A DNA stretch of 64,000 nt from Arthrobacter humicola (GTDB lineage: Bacteria > Actinomycetota > Actinomycetes > Actinomycetales > Micrococcaceae), in NCBI RefSeq assembly GCF_022803015.1, contig NZ_JAFKON010000006.1, positions 1 to 64,000 on the forward strand. The letters are read 5' to 3'. The translations under genes were made by a program, and so were the position numbers. Below the pieces are notes generated by a model that made no database searches, was not told the DNA's origin, and worked only from the letters and a program-made list of their open reading frames with translations. This document shows positions 1 to 8,885 of this stretch, in pieces; the first letter of the stretch is position 1; each line of letters begins with the position of its first letter.

Positions 1-40
1 CTAATGGTCTCGTGGGCTCGGAGATGTGTATAAGAGACAG
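1..40. other. Illumina Nextera adapter left at the contig end
   Basis: Bases 7-40 match the 34-base Nextera read-2 adapter, and 22-40 are the 19-base Tn5 mosaic end (AGATGTGTATAAGAGACAG). Bases 1-6 are of unknown origin. This is library artefact, so any reading frame through it carries false residues. Confidence 0.97.
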
Positions 41-540
41 GTCCCTGGCCGACCCGGCAGGGGGTGTCCCGGCGGTAACCGGTCTGAGGGCCACGGACGA
101 TGGCCGGCCCCGGCGGCGTCCGCCGCGCCCGGCCGTTCCGCTGCGTCCAATACTTCCGCTGCGCCGGCCGGTTCGGGGCGTTCCGCCATGGCCCGTTCCG
201 GCGCTGAAGGTGCCGCAGGTGTAGGAGCTGTAGCTGCTGGCGCCGTAGCTGCCGGGGCTGTTTGTTCCCGCTCCGCTTCGGCGGTCCGTTCCGCCGCCGC
301 CCGTTCCGCGGCCAGCTGACCGGTCCGTGCCAGGAGCCGTGCAGTCAGGTCCTCACTGGCCTCGGGCACGGCGGCGCCGCGGAGCTTCTCGAGGTACTGG
401 CGTTCGCGCTGTTGCCGGGCGCGGCATTCGGCACATGCTTCCACGTGGTCGTGGCGGCCGGCGGCCCATTTCCGGGTAGCCCCGGGCCCGCACCAGAACT
501 TGCAGCCTGGTGCTCCCAGTAAACGTCTCAGCAGACCCAT
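41..540 (-). CDS. anti-sigma factor with HxxxCxxC zinc motif (3' truncated)
   Basis: This is probably the membrane-proximal or cytoplasmic anti-sigma partner of SigE (RseA/RsrA-like), which would hold the sigma factor inactive until envelope or redox stress. The start at 540 lies 8 bases behind the sigE stop, so the two genes form one operon. Residues 32-39 contain His-x3-Cys-x2-Cys, the zinc-binding anti-sigma (ZAS) signature; extra cysteines lie at 13 and 17. The rest is an Ala/Glu/Pro-rich low-complexity stretch. The C-terminus is missing because the contig ends in adapter sequence at base 40, so a membrane segment cannot be judged. The partner assignment rests on position plus the zinc motif. 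Confidence 0.75.
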
Positions 541-548
541 TGACCGGT

Positions 549-1202
549 TCAGAGGAGGCCGGCGATGCGCGGCATCTTGAGCCGCGGCTTGAGGGACTGC
601 TTGGCCGGCTGCGCCGGGCGCGGGTCGCGGTGCGCGAGCTTTTCACGGAGTATTGTCCGGCCGCGGTGAATCCGGGACCGGACGGTCCCGAGTTTGATGT
701 CCAGCGCGGCGGCGACTTCGTCGTAGGAGAGCCCTTCGAGGTCGCACAGCACGACGGCGGCGCGGAAGTCGGGCGGAAGTTCCTCGAGCGCTGCCTGGAC
801 ATCGACGTCGAGGTTGTTGAATTCGAAGCTTTGCTCCGGCCCGGGCTCCCGGCCCGGCAGCCGCGACTCGGCGTCGTCGGCCAAAGCGTCAAAGCGGATC
901 CGGCTCTTGCGACGGGCCTGGTCCAGGAACAGGTTGGTGGTGATCCGGTGCAGCCAGCCATCGAGCGTGCCGGGCTTGAAGTTCTCGAGTGAACGGAACA
1001 CCCGGACGAACACCTCTTGGGTGAGATCCTCGGCGTCGTACTTGTTTCCGGTCAGCCGGTACGCAAGGCGGTAGACCTTGGCGGAGTGGTTCGTCACCAC
1101 TTCCTCCCAGGTCGGCCGGACCCATTCGGCTTCCGCCGCGGTCCGGGACTGGCCGGTTGAATCTGTTGCCTCAGTTGCCGGGACAGGTGCCAGAATCGAC
1201 AT
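549..1202 (-). CDS. sigE: ECF RNA polymerase sigma factor, SigE type
   Basis: Extracytoplasmic-function sigma-70 factor of 217 residues, typical length. Region 2 spans about residues 35-105 with the core-binding DAEDLTQ motif at 56-62. Region 4 helix-turn-helix is at about 138-190 ([10 protein letters not shown] followed by [11 protein letters not shown]). The N-terminus is a variable 30-residue tail. A good Shine-Dalgarno (GAGGGGAG) precedes the ATG. It is followed after 8 bases by the zinc-motif anti-sigma gene, the arrangement seen for mycobacterial sigE-rseA. It likely directs an envelope stress regulon. A SigE-type autoregulatory promoter could not be assigned confidently in the upstream gap. 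Confidence 0.9.
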   Translation of the reverse strand: MSILAPVPATEATDSTGQSRTAAEAEWVRPTWEEVVTNHSAKVYRLAYRLTGNKYDAEDLTQEVFVRVFRSLENFKPGTLDGWLHRITTNLFLDQARRKSRIRFDALADDAESRLPGREPGPEQSFEFNNLDVDVQAALEELPPDFRAAVVLCDLEGLSYDEVAAALDIKLGTVRSRIHRGRTILREKLAHRDPRPAQPAKQSLKPRLKMPRIAGLL

Positions 1203-1474
1203 CGTCCACTCCCCTCGTGGATGGTACCTACGCCTGAATTGTGCCTGCTTGCACAGGTTCCTGCACCATTCATTCGACGCCGATCACCACGCGGATGAGC
1301 GGATACCCATCATTTCAAAATAAGCTGGGAATTTCCTGATCCACCGCGGTCTTCCGCCGAAGGCAGAACGACCCCCTCCGGCCGGGGCCACGGTGCTGCC
1401 GCCTCCGCGTCCCGTCCCGCCGGACACAGTACGCTGTAGGGAACACTCCCCTGCCGCCCAGAAAGCGATATCCC

Positions 1475-2107
1475 ATGAGCGCCGATAAGTCCACGAGCTG
1501 GTCCTATGCAGAAGATCTGCCTGCCGAGGATGAGGTCCTGTTGCACGCGCGCGAACGGTCCTTCGAGCTTGGCGTGACCCCGATCGGGCCCGGCGTGGGC
1601 GCCGTGCTGACGGTGCTGGCGGCGGCGTCCAAGGCACAGACCGCCGTGGAGATCGGCACCGGCGCGGGCGTGTCCGGCGTGTGCATCCTGCGCGGGCTGG
1701 GTCCGCAGGCTGTCCTGACCACTATCGACGTCGACGTCGAACACCTCAAGGCAGCGCGCGAAGCGTTCCAGGAGGCCGGCAGCCCCGCCAACCGCACCCG
1801 CACCATTTCTGGCCGGGCCGGGGATGTCCTGCCGCGGCTTACGGACGGCGCCTATGATCTCGTCTTCATTGACGCGGACAAACCGAACTACCCCAGCTAC
1901 GTCGAACAGGCCGTGCGGCTGCTCAAATCCGGCGGGCTGCTGATCGTCAATGATGCCCTCGACAAGGACCGGGTCGCGAACCCGGCCGCCCGGGAAGCCA
2001 CCACCGTGGTGTTGCGCCAGATCGGCAAGTCCATCCGCGACGACGACCGTCTCGCCTCCGCCATGCTGCCCACCGGAGACGGCCTGCTGATCGCGGTGAA
2101 GAAGTAG
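1475..2107 (+). CDS. class I SAM-dependent O-methyltransferase (family 3)
   Basis: Soluble methyltransferase of 210 residues, normal for the catechol/caffeoyl-CoA O-methyltransferase family. The SAM-binding glycine motif EIGTGAG is at 59-65, an acidic strand end DVDVEH at 85-90, and the metal/catalytic motif FIDADKPNY at 131-139 followed by a second acidic site in VNDAL. An adenine-rich Shine-Dalgarno (AGAAAG) precedes the ATG. It is divergent from sigE; this gene order occurs in other actinobacteria. The natural acceptor is unknown. A perfect bidirectional hairpin follows it. Confidence 0.88.
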   Translation: MSADKSTSWSYAEDLPAEDEVLLHARERSFELGVTPIGPGVGAVLTVLAAASKAQTAVEIGTGAGVSGVCILRGLGPQAVLTTIDVDVEHLKAAREAFQEAGSPANRTRTISGRAGDVLPRLTDGAYDLVFIDADKPNYPSYVEQAVRLLKSGGLLIVNDALDKDRVANPAAREATTVVLRQIGKSIRDDDRLASAMLPTGDGLLIAVKK

Positions 2108-2155
2108 CAGCCAGGATTCACTAGCCCGGGTCCAAGGGGCGGGTACTGACAGCAA

Positions 2156-2194
2156 AGGGCGGGGTCCGCAGCCTAGTGGCCGGGACCCCGCCCT
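2156..2194. terminator. bidirectional terminator hairpin
   Basis: Perfect 12-bp inverted repeat (AGGGCGGGGTCC / GGACCCCGCCCT) with a 15-base loop, between the convergent O-methyltransferase and DUF3117 genes. Confidence 0.8.
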
Positions 2195-2217
2195 GTTGCG
2201 AAGCTCTTGGCGTGACG

Positions 2218-2385
2218 CTATTCGGTGACGCCGACGAGGCATTCCTTGAGGTTCGTCGCCTCAGCGGCATTGAGTTCGACTACAAGCCGCCCCCCGCCTT
2301 CGAGCGGAACACGCATGATCAGGCTTCGTCCCTCTTTCGTCACTTCCATAGGGCCGTCGCCGGTGCGTGGTTTCATTGCCGCCAT
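2218..2385 (-). CDS. DUF3117 family small protein
   Basis: A 55-residue protein of the actinobacterial DUF3117 family, beginning MAAMKPRTGDGP and containing the conserved core MRVPLEGGGRLVVEL. The frame is open further upstream, but the ATG at 2385 is chosen because homologues start there and a GGAGGGG Shine-Dalgarno sits in front of it. The family is short, nearly invariant across actinobacteria and of unknown function. It lies convergent to the O-methyltransferase with a shared terminator between them. Confidence 0.9.
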   Translation of the reverse strand: MAAMKPRTGDGPMEVTKEGRSLIMRVPLEGGGRLVVELNAAEATNLKECLVGVTE

Positions 2386-2638
2386 AAGGAATATCCCCTC
2401 CATTAGTCCCTGACATACCAGCCCGGCCGGGCTGCGTCCGCTTGGCCAATCAAGCCGTCCGGCAGCGCTCCAGGAGGCTGCCGTGACCGGCAAACTCACA
2501 AATAAACCGCTTACAAACTGTGTGCTTCTTGTCCTTGCTTATCCTCTATTATCGCGTAACAATGCGCCCGTAGCTAATCGTTGGACTTTCCAGCGCGTCC
2601 CGCCAGGCCGGGCCGGCGCCGCGAAATGGTGCTGTGCG

Positions 2639-4030
2639 TCACGGCGGGTAGTCCCCTCCGCCCGGCAGTTGCGCCCACGCCCACAGCCACACAATCCAGA
2701 CGATCTGCAGCAGCACGAACATGACCACCACGGTGCCCCGGTAGGCGCGGGAACGCGAGAGGAGGGCGGCGCTGAGTGCGAGCGGGAACAGCGGCAGCAG
2801 CATCCTGAACGTGCTGGTCTGGGGGTGCAGGAAGACCAGCAGGTAGCCCATATAGCAGCAGCACCAGAGCCTCAGCTCGGTGCCCAGGGCGACGACCGGC
2901 CGGGACATCATCAGCAGCGTGAACGCGGCAACGAACACGAAGGGAGCCAGCACGCCGAGCGTCGGCCCGAACAGCATGATGCCGGCGTCGAACCATGGCT
3001 TGAACGGCACCAGGTCATCGCCGCGCCATGCGGTTTCGGTCTTGGTGTAGGCGCCCGGATCGCCGGTCGCGGCCCAGGCGATGGCCGGCCACAGCAGGGC
3101 ACCGATGCCGCTGACGGCGGTGAGCCCGCCCAGTGACCACAGCTCGGCGTTGCCGGGGAGGGCGACGCCGTCCCGGCGTTGCACTGTGACGCCCTGTGTC
3201 GCGGGGCTCTGATTCGTGGGGTGTTGTGCCGTGGGATGCTGCACAGCGCGGGTCTGCGCAGTATGGGTTTGCGCAGTGCGGGTTTTCGCAGTGAGGCGCT
3301 GCCAGAAACGGTAGAGCAGCAACAGGCCCATCATCGCGGCAAACGGCACACCGGTGGGCCGGGAAAGGCACATCAGGACCACAACGGGCATGGCCCACAG
3401 GTACCGGCGCTCCATGACGAGCAGCAGCGCGGCGCCGAGGAGCAGCAGGTTGAGGGATTCGGCGTAGGGCACCTGCAGCACCGGCGCCACCGGGAAAGCC
3501 GCCAGGAACACGGTCCCCCAGAGCGCCGTGAGGTGCGTGGCCCGGTGCCGGAAAATTCTGTACGCCACGAGGGCTGCACCCATTCCGGAGACCAGGGCGA
3601 TGGCCGTCAGGGACCACGCCGGGCCCAAGCCTGTCAGCCCGGACAGCACCCGGCCCAGCACGGGAAACAGGGGGTAGAAGGCCCACGTGTTCTCCTGGAC
3701 GGTGCCGGCGCCGTCGGTCGGCAGAAGCGCTGGGTACCCCGCCTGCAGCGCTTGGGCGTACCAGCGGGCATCCCAGATGTTGATGAAGTTCCAGTAGTCG
3801 GGCTTGGCGGGAAACCACGGATTCACGCCCTGGTGCAGGGCGGCGGCCATGAAGATGCAGGCGCTGACCAGCCTCGCGGCGATGTAGAGTCCGGCCACCT
3901 GCGCCCACCAGGGCCACCGCGCCATCGCGGCGCCCGCGGCGGCGATGCGGCTCCACAGGGCCGCGTTCAACCCCTGGGGCTTCCGGGCCTCAGGCGCCGC
4001 GACGGTCTTCGGGTCTTCCACGCGGCTCAC
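2639..4030 (-). CDS. polytopic membrane glycosyltransferase, PIG-V-like mannosyltransferase
   Basis: Integral membrane protein of 463 residues with about ten hydrophobic helices. Near the N-terminus an extracytoplasmic loop carries an aspartate-containing WDARWY motif followed by AGYPAL, the pattern of GT-C/PIG-V mannosyltransferases that use polyprenyl-phosphate mannose. It probably adds mannose to a cell-envelope lipid or glycan. The start overlaps the stop of the preceding DivIVA-domain gene by 4 bases (ATGA), so translation is probably coupled. An odd loop at about residues 243-281 is a degenerate Thr-Ala-Gln five-residue repeat, suggesting slippage. The substrate is inferred from family only. 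Confidence 0.72.
   Translation of the reverse strand: MSRVEDPKTVAAPEARKPQGLNAALWSRIAAAGAAMARWPWWAQVAGLYIAARLVSACIFMAAALHQGVNPWFPAKPDYWNFINIWDARWYAQALQAGYPALLPTDGAGTVQENTWAFYPLFPVLGRVLSGLTGLGPAWSLTAIALVSGMGAALVAYRIFRHRATHLTALWGTVFLAAFPVAPVLQVPYAESLNLLLLGAALLLVMERRYLWAMPVVVLMCLSRPTGVPFAAMMGLLLLYRFWQRLTAKTRTAQTHTAQTRAVQHPTAQHPTNQSPATQGVTVQRRDGVALPGNAELWSLGGLTAVSGIGALLWPAIAWAATGDPGAYTKTETAWRGDDLVPFKPWFDAGIMLFGPTLGVLAPFVFVAAFTLLMMSRPVVALGTELRLWCCCYMGYLLVFLHPQTSTFRMLLPLFPLALSAALLSRSRAYRGTVVVMFVLLQIVWIVWLWAWAQLPGGGDYPP
3186..3300 (-). repeat. degenerate 15-bp repeats inside the mannosyltransferase gene
   Basis: About seven imperfect 15-bp units (for example GGGTTTGCGCAGTGC on the plus strand) encode a TAQTx-type loop in the membrane protein. 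Confidence 0.7.
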
Positions 4031-4383
4031 GGACGCTGTTCGGTTGGCGGACGGAGGCGCTCCAGTTCCTCCCCGAGTGCCTCGATCTCCTGGTCCTTGG
4101 CGATGATCTGCTCCCGCAGGTCATCCAGGACCTGATCCACCTGGTCCATCCGGTAGCCGCGGAGTCCGACGGCGAAGCGCAGACGGTCAATGTCCGCCGC
4201 GGCCGCGCGCTCGGGCAGCAGGACCGGCGGCAGTGATGCGACCGGCTCGTCGAACCCGTCGTCAAAAGAACCGCCCGCACCGCCGTCCCGGCGGCGACGG
4301 AAGATTTTCGGTGCCAGGCCGGTGCCCAGGAGGACGGCGACGCCGATCAGCACAATCGCCAGGAAAACCAGGAAGAGACTCAC
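4027..4383 (-). CDS. membrane-anchored DivIVA-domain protein
   Basis: A 118-residue protein with one N-terminal transmembrane helix (residues 3-25), a basic anchor RRRR, a flexible acidic linker, and a short DivIVA-like module at about 66-112. The module has the characteristic RFAVGLRGYRMDQVDQVLD consensus followed by a coiled coil (AKDQEIEALGEELERL). Such proteins resemble small Wag31/DivIVA relatives that work at the membrane in polar growth or envelope synthesis. A GTG start at 4383 is likely; no strong Shine-Dalgarno is visible. It overlaps the mannosyltransferase gene by 4 bases, linking it to envelope biogenesis. Confidence 0.8.
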   Translation of the reverse strand: MSLFLVFLAIVLIGVAVLLGTGLAPKIFRRRRDGGAGGSFDDGFDEPVASLPPVLLPERAAAADIDRLRFAVGLRGYRMDQVDQVLDDLREQIIAKDQEIEALGEELERLRPPTEQRP

Positions 4384-4431
4384 TAGACCATCGTGCCAGA
4401 AGCCGGACGCCGGAGCGCTCAGGCGGACGGA

Positions 4432-5325
4432 TCAGCCCCGCGTTCCCTTGATCTCCGCCGTGCCGGTCCCGTTGGTGGAGCCGCCGTTCGGGTTCCGGTG
4501 GCGCGCGGCGCCTTCCACGACCAGCTCGACCGCCCGCGCGGGGTCGTCCACCACCTGCACGAGGTCCAGGTCCTCAGCCGAGACCATTCCCTCCGCAACG
4601 AGGGTGTCCCGGACCCACTCGAGCATGGGGCTCCAGAAAGCGGTTCCCACCAGGACGATCGGGAAGGAAGTGACCTTGCGGGTTTGGACCAGGACCATGG
4701 CTTCGAAGAGCTCATCCAGGGTGCCGAGGCCGCCGGGGAGCACGATGAAGCCCTGGGCGTACTTGACGAACATGGTCTTGCGGGCGAAGAAGTACCGGAA
4801 GTTGATGCCCAGGTCCACCCACTGGTTCATGCCCTGCTCGAAGGGCAGTTCGATTCCGAGCCCCACGGAGACGCCGTTGCCCTGCACGGCGCCCATGTTG
4901 GCGGCCTCCATCGAGCCGGGGCCGCCGCCCGTAATCACGGCCAGTCCGGCCTCGGCCAGCCGACGTCCGACCTCGACGCCGAGTTCGTAGTACGGGCTCC
5001 CCGGCACGGTGCGGGCAGAACCGAAGACGCTGACTGCCGGACCGAGATCGGCCAGCGCGCCGAATCCTTCCACGAACTCGCTCTGGATCCGCAGCACGCG
5101 CCAGGGGTCGGTGTGGACGAACTGTCCCGGCCCTTTGGTGTCCAGCAAGGTCTGGTCGGACATCGTGACCTTGGCGGCCTTGCGGCGCAGCTCCAGCGGA
5201 CCCTTGTGGCGGATTCCGTTGGGCGCCGGTGTGCTCCGGGCCTCCCGGGCCGGCTTTCCGGCGGGGTTCTGTTCCGGGTTCTGCTCGAGGTTTTGCTTGG
5301 GGCCGTGCTGCGGATCGGTACTCAT
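4432..5325 (-). CDS. LOG-family Rossmann protein (cytokinin riboside 5'-monophosphate phosphoribohydrolase type)
   Basis: A 297-residue TIGR00730/LOG family protein. It holds the two family signatures: a nucleotide loop GGGPGSMEAAN and the catalytic PGGLGTLDELFE, close to the PGGxGTxxE consensus. The family cleaves nucleoside 5'-monophosphates to base and ribose 5-phosphate. The N-terminal 40 residues are a low-complexity Gln/Asn/Pro tail. Of two nearby ATGs, the second (5325) is chosen because a TAGCCT -10 hexamer lies exactly 6 bases in front of it and no Shine-Dalgarno is present, suggesting a leaderless mRNA. It is divergent from gluA. Confidence 0.85.
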   Translation of the reverse strand: MSTDPQHGPKQNLEQNPEQNPAGKPAREARSTPAPNGIRHKGPLELRRKAAKVTMSDQTLLDTKGPGQFVHTDPWRVLRIQSEFVEGFGALADLGPAVSVFGSARTVPGSPYYELGVEVGRRLAEAGLAVITGGGPGSMEAANMGAVQGNGVSVGLGIELPFEQGMNQWVDLGINFRYFFARKTMFVKYAQGFIVLPGGLGTLDELFEAMVLVQTRKVTSFPIVLVGTAFWSPMLEWVRDTLVAEGMVSAEDLDLVQVVDDPARAVELVVEGAARHRNPNGGSTNGTGTAEIKGTRG

Positions 5326-5331
5326 GCCCAT

Positions 5332-5337
5332 AGGCTA
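5332..5337 (-). promoter_or_regulatory. -10 element of a leaderless promoter (LOG gene)
   Basis: TAGCCT on the minus strand, 6 bases before ATG 5325, with no Shine-Dalgarno between. Confidence 0.55.
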
Positions 5338-5527
5338 GCGCGGAACTCGGCCGCCGCCGCGTCGGCGCGTCGGCGCCGCACGGCCGCAAGCGCCTGCCGA
5401 CGCCGTTCGCCGAGGTCAACGGCGAATGTCCGACGCAGTCCGGCAAAGGGACCTGACGTGCAGGTATCTCTTGAATCACGATCTGCACCAAAATGAGTGA
5501 TTGCCGTCATATCTGGTCAATCTTCGC

Positions 5528-5533
5528 TAGATT
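5528..5533 (+). promoter_or_regulatory. -10 element of a leaderless promoter (gluA)
   Basis: TAGATT followed by 6 bases and the gluA ATG at 5540; the spacer has no Shine-Dalgarno. Confidence 0.6.
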
Positions 5534-5539
5534 CGTACT

Positions 5540-6295
5540 ATGACTACTCAAGTGCCCGGCGATGCCCTCGTCTCCCTGAAGGCCGTGAACAAGCATTACG
5601 GCCAGCTGCACGTCCTGAAGGACATCAACCTGAACGTCCGCAAGGGTGAAGTTGTTGTTGTCATCGGCCCCTCGGGTTCCGGCAAGTCGACGCTCTGCCG
5701 CGCCATCAACCGCCTCGAGACCATCGACGACGGCGACATCAGGATCGATGGCAAGGAACTGCCCGAGGAGGGCAAGGAACTGGCCAAGCTGCGCGCCGAC
5801 GTCGGCATGGTCTTCCAGTCGTTCAATCTGTTCGCCCACAAGACCATTCTGGAAAACGTCACCCTCGGCCCCATCAAGGTCAAGGGCGTTGCCAAGTCCG
5901 AGGCCGACAAGGACGCCATGGCCCTCCTGGAGCGGGTCGGCGTCGGGCATCAGGCCCCCAAACTTCCGGCCCAGCTCTCCGGCGGCCAACAGCAGCGCGT
6001 TGCCATCGCCCGCGCCCTGGCCATGAAGCCCAAGGTGATGCTCTTCGATGAGCCCACCTCGGCTCTTGACCCGGAAATGATCAACGAGGTCCTGGACGTC
6101 ATGGTCCAGCTCGCCAAGGAGGGGATGACCATGATCGTGGTCACCCACGAGATGGGCTTCGCCCGCAAGGCGGCCGACCGCGTCGTGTTCATGGCCGACG
6201 GCCAGATCGTTGAGGACGCGACCCCCGAGGAATTCTTCAACAACCCCAAGAGCAGCCGGGCCAAGGATTTCCTGTCCAAGCTGCTGACACACTGA
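5540..6295 (+). CDS. gluA: amino-acid (glutamate-type) ABC transporter ATPase
   Basis: ATP-hydrolysing subunit of a polar amino acid importer, 251 residues. Walker [10 protein letters not shown] is at 43-51, the Q-loop in VFQSFNLF at 91-98, the signature LSGGQ at 146-150, Walker B VMLFDE at 166-171, and the switch histidine in VVTHEMGF. It is the first gene of a four-gene operon (ATPase, binding lipoprotein, two permeases) in the same order as gluABCD of Corynebacterium glutamicum. The start follows a TAGATT hexamer by 6 bases, so the transcript is probably leaderless. Glutamate specificity is inferred from gene order and family resemblance. Confidence 0.88.
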   Translation: MTTQVPGDALVSLKAVNKHYGQLHVLKDINLNVRKGEVVVVIGPSGSGKSTLCRAINRLETIDDGDIRIDGKELPEEGKELAKLRADVGMVFQSFNLFAHKTILENVTLGPIKVKGVAKSEADKDAMALLERVGVGHQAPKLPAQLSGGQQQRVAIARALAMKPKVMLFDEPTSALDPEMINEVLDVMVQLAKEGMTMIVVTHEMGFARKAADRVVFMADGQIVEDATPEEFFNNPKSSRAKDFLSKLLTH

Positions 6296-6353
6296 CCGAC
6301 TACGTTTTCGCACCCTGGCTGCCGGACGGCGGCCGCACAATGAAAGGAATGTC

Positions 6354-7238
6354 ATGATGGCATTTTTGACCCGAAGGAAATCCCTTCTGGTTGCCGCTTC
6401 CGCAGCACTGGCACTCAGCCTGAGCGCCTGTGGCGGCAGCTCCTCCACTACCACCAACCCGCCCGTGGCCGAGAAGCCGAGCTTTCCTGCCGATTCCACC
6501 ATGGCCAAGCTTTCATCCGCGGGCAAGATCACCATCGGCACCAAGTTCGACCAGCCGCTCTTCGGCCAGAAGGGCCTCGACGGCAAGCCCGTCGGCTTCG
6601 ACGTCGAAATCGGCAAGCTGATGGCTGCCAAGCTGGGCATTCCCGCCGACAAGATCGAATGGGTCGAAACTGTCTCCGCCAACCGCGAGCAGTTCCTCAA
6701 GCAGGGCAAGGTGGACATGATCGTCGCCACCTACACCATCAACGACAAGCGCAAGGCCGAAGTCGACTTCGCCGGACCGTACTACGAGGCCGGACAGGCG
6801 CTCATGGTGAACAAGGACAACAACTCCATCACCAAGCCCGAAGACGTCAAGGGCAAGAACGTCTGCTCCGTGACCGGCTCCACGCCAGCCTCGACGATCG
6901 TGGAGAAGTACGGAGCCGTCCTGGTTCCGGCCGCGACCTACTCAGCCTGCCTGGAACCGCTGCGGAACCACCAGGTTGAAGCCGTCACCACCGACAACGT
7001 CATCCTGGCCGGTTTCGTGTCCAAGGAACCGGACGCCTTCAAGCTGGCATCGGATCAGACCTTCACCAAGGAGCCCTACGGCATCGGCCTGAAGAAGGAC
7101 GACACCGCCTTCCGCACGTGGGTCAATGACCAGCTGGAGGCCTCCGACAAGGACGGGTCCTACAAGAAGGCCTGGGAAGACACCGCCGGCACGGTCATCA
7201 AGACCACGCCCGCGCTTCCCACGATCGACCGCTACTAG
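6354..7238 (+). CDS. gluB: glutamate-type ABC transporter substrate-binding lipoprotein
   Basis: Extracellular solute-binding protein family 3, 294 residues. A signal peptide with an RRK n-region ends in the lipobox LSAC, so Cys26 would be lipidated and the protein tethered to the outer membrane face. The mature domain begins with KITIGTKFDQPLFG and holds the usual two-lobe features, including GFDVEIGKLMAAKLG and NREQFLKQGKVDMIVATYTIN. An AAAGGA Shine-Dalgarno precedes two adjacent ATG codons (6354 and 6357). It lies 58 bases after gluA. It captures the amino acid and delivers it to GluCD. Confidence 0.87.
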   Translation: MMAFLTRRKSLLVAASAALALSLSACGGSSSTTTNPPVAEKPSFPADSTMAKLSSAGKITIGTKFDQPLFGQKGLDGKPVGFDVEIGKLMAAKLGIPADKIEWVETVSANREQFLKQGKVDMIVATYTINDKRKAEVDFAGPYYEAGQALMVNKDNNSITKPEDVKGKNVCSVTGSTPASTIVEKYGAVLVPAATYSACLEPLRNHQVEAVTTDNVILAGFVSKEPDAFKLASDQTFTKEPYGIGLKKDDTAFRTWVNDQLEASDKDGSYKKAWEDTAGTVIKTTPALPTIDRY

Positions 7239-7336
7239 CCGGCTGTGGCGGCTGCCGGACCGCGGATTTTCCGCGGCCCGACGGCCGCCACTCCCGTCTT
7301 TCGCCTGGAATCCCCTCAACGCAGCTGAAGGAACTT

Positions 7337-7987
7337 ATGGACGTCATCATTGAAAACCTCCCCCAGTATTGGGACGGTTTTCTCCGAACCCTTTTCCTGT
7401 CCCTGATCTCGGGGATTATCGCCTTGGTCTTCGGCACCATCCTGGCTGCCGCCCGTGTCTCGCCCGTCGCCGCGCTGCGTGGCTTCAGCATGACGTACGT
7501 CGAGATCGTCCGGAACACCCCGCTGACCATCGCGTTCTTCTTCGCAGCAGTGGTTCTGCCCCGCCTCGGCGTCACGTTCCAGCAGTTCGAGGTCGCCGCC
7601 ATCATCGCCCTGAGCGCCTACACCTCGGCCTTCATTGCCGAGGCAGTGCGCTCCGGCGTCAACAGTGTCCCGGTGGGCCAGGCGGAGGCCGCCCGCAGCA
7701 TCGGCATGCAGTTCACCCAGGTGCTCTCGCTGATCATCCTGCCGCAGGCCCTGCGCACCGTGATCCCGCCGTTGATCAACATTCTGATCGCCCTGGTCAA
7801 GAACTCTTCTGTGGCCGGCGCGTTCTATGTGTTGGAACTGTTCGGCCAGGGCAAGCAGCTGGCCAATGCCAACGGCGACGCCGTCATGTGGGTTCTGGTC
7901 GGCATCGCATTCTTCTACCTGCTGATAACCATCCCGCTTGGCTACCTCGCCAGCGTCGTTGAACGAAAGGTGGCGATCGCACGATGA
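7337..7987 (+). CDS. gluC: glutamate-type ABC transporter permease
   Basis: Inner-membrane permease of the HisMQ type, 216 residues with about five helices. The cytoplasmic EAA loop that contacts GluA is visible as GQAEAARSIGMQFTQVLSLIILPQALR. A Shine-Dalgarno (AAGGAA) precedes the ATG. Its last four bases overlap the start of gluD (ATGA), so the two permeases are translationally coupled and probably form a heterodimer. Confidence 0.87.
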   Translation: MDVIIENLPQYWDGFLRTLFLSLISGIIALVFGTILAAARVSPVAALRGFSMTYVEIVRNTPLTIAFFFAAVVLPRLGVTFQQFEVAAIIALSAYTSAFIAEAVRSGVNSVPVGQAEAARSIGMQFTQVLSLIILPQALRTVIPPLINILIALVKNSSVAGAFYVLELFGQGKQLANANGDAVMWVLVGIAFFYLLITIPLGYLASVVERKVAIAR

Positions 7988-8820
7988 GCTCCGTTCTCTA
8001 TGACGTCCCCGGCCCCAAAGCCCGCCGGGTCTCGCTGATCGGCTCCATCATCGGCGTGATCGTGATCGGCGGCCTCCTCGTCCTGGCAGTCGTGACCCTG
8101 GCCCAGCAGGGAATCTTCGACCCCAAACGCTGGGCGGTCTTCCAGCTTCCCGAGGTCTGGGCCCTGATCGCCGCCGGCATCGGCGCCACGCTGGCCGCCG
8201 CGGCCGTGTCGGCCGTGATTGCCTTCCCGCTGGGCCTGCTCCTGTGCCTGATGCGCATCTCGGACAACGCCTGGATCAGGGTGCCCACCCGGATCGTGCT
8301 TGAATTCCTGCGCGGCATGCCCGTTGTGCTCATGATGCTGTTCGTGCTGCTCGTCTTTGCCACCAGCTCGTTCATCGCCGTCGTGGCCGGCCTGGTCCTT
8401 TACAACTCGGCGATTTTCGCCGAGATCATCCGCGCCGGCGTCCAGTCGCTGCCCAAGGGCCAGCGTGAGGCCGGCCTGGCGATCGGCCTGACGAGCTTCC
8501 AGTGCCGGCTGACCATCGAGCTGCCGCAGGCCATCCGGCGCATGCTGCCGTCCTTGGTCGCGCAGCTCGTGGTGCTGCTGAAGGACACGTCGCTCGGCTA
8601 CATCGTCGCCTACGGCGAGCTGCTCCGGGCCGTGCAGGTCATGGCGGACTTCCTGGGTCCGCAGTACCTGTTCCCGGTGTTCTTCGTGGCCGCGGCCATC
8701 TACATCGCGATCGACCTGGCGGTCTCCCGCCTGGCCATCTGGCTCGAACGCCGCGGCTCCAAGCGCGCCGCCGGCGGCGTGGCGCACGTGCCGGTCGCCG
8801 GTATTCCGGCCGCCAAGTAA
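7984..8820 (+). CDS. gluD: glutamate-type ABC transporter permease
   Basis: Second HisMQ-type permease, 278 residues. It has a longer N-terminal cytoplasmic part, about five helices, and an EAA loop (KGQREAGLAIGLTSFQCRLTIELPQAIR, conserved glycine and PQA). It pairs with GluC and overlaps it by 4 bases. The operon ends here at an exceptionally long perfect hairpin shared with the convergent dapE gene. Confidence 0.87.
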   Translation: MSSVLYDVPGPKARRVSLIGSIIGVIVIGGLLVLAVVTLAQQGIFDPKRWAVFQLPEVWALIAAGIGATLAAAAVSAVIAFPLGLLLCLMRISDNAWIRVPTRIVLEFLRGMPVVLMMLFVLLVFATSSFIAVVAGLVLYNSAIFAEIIRAGVQSLPKGQREAGLAIGLTSFQCRLTIELPQAIRRMLPSLVAQLVVLLKDTSLGYIVAYGELLRAVQVMADFLGPQYLFPVFFVAAAIYIAIDLAVSRLAIWLERRGSKRAAGGVAHVPVAGIPAAK

Positions 8821-8831
8821 GCCGTCCCACC

Positions 8832-8874
8832 CACAAAGGGTCCGGAACCTCACGGAGGTTCCGGACCCTTTGTG
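8832..8874. terminator. bidirectional terminator, perfect 19-bp stem
   Basis: CACAAAGGGTCCGGAACCT pairs perfectly with its inverted copy across a 5-base loop, ending in TTTGTG on both strands. It separates convergent gluD and dapE. Confidence 0.9.
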
Positions 8875-8885
8875 CGTTACTTGTG

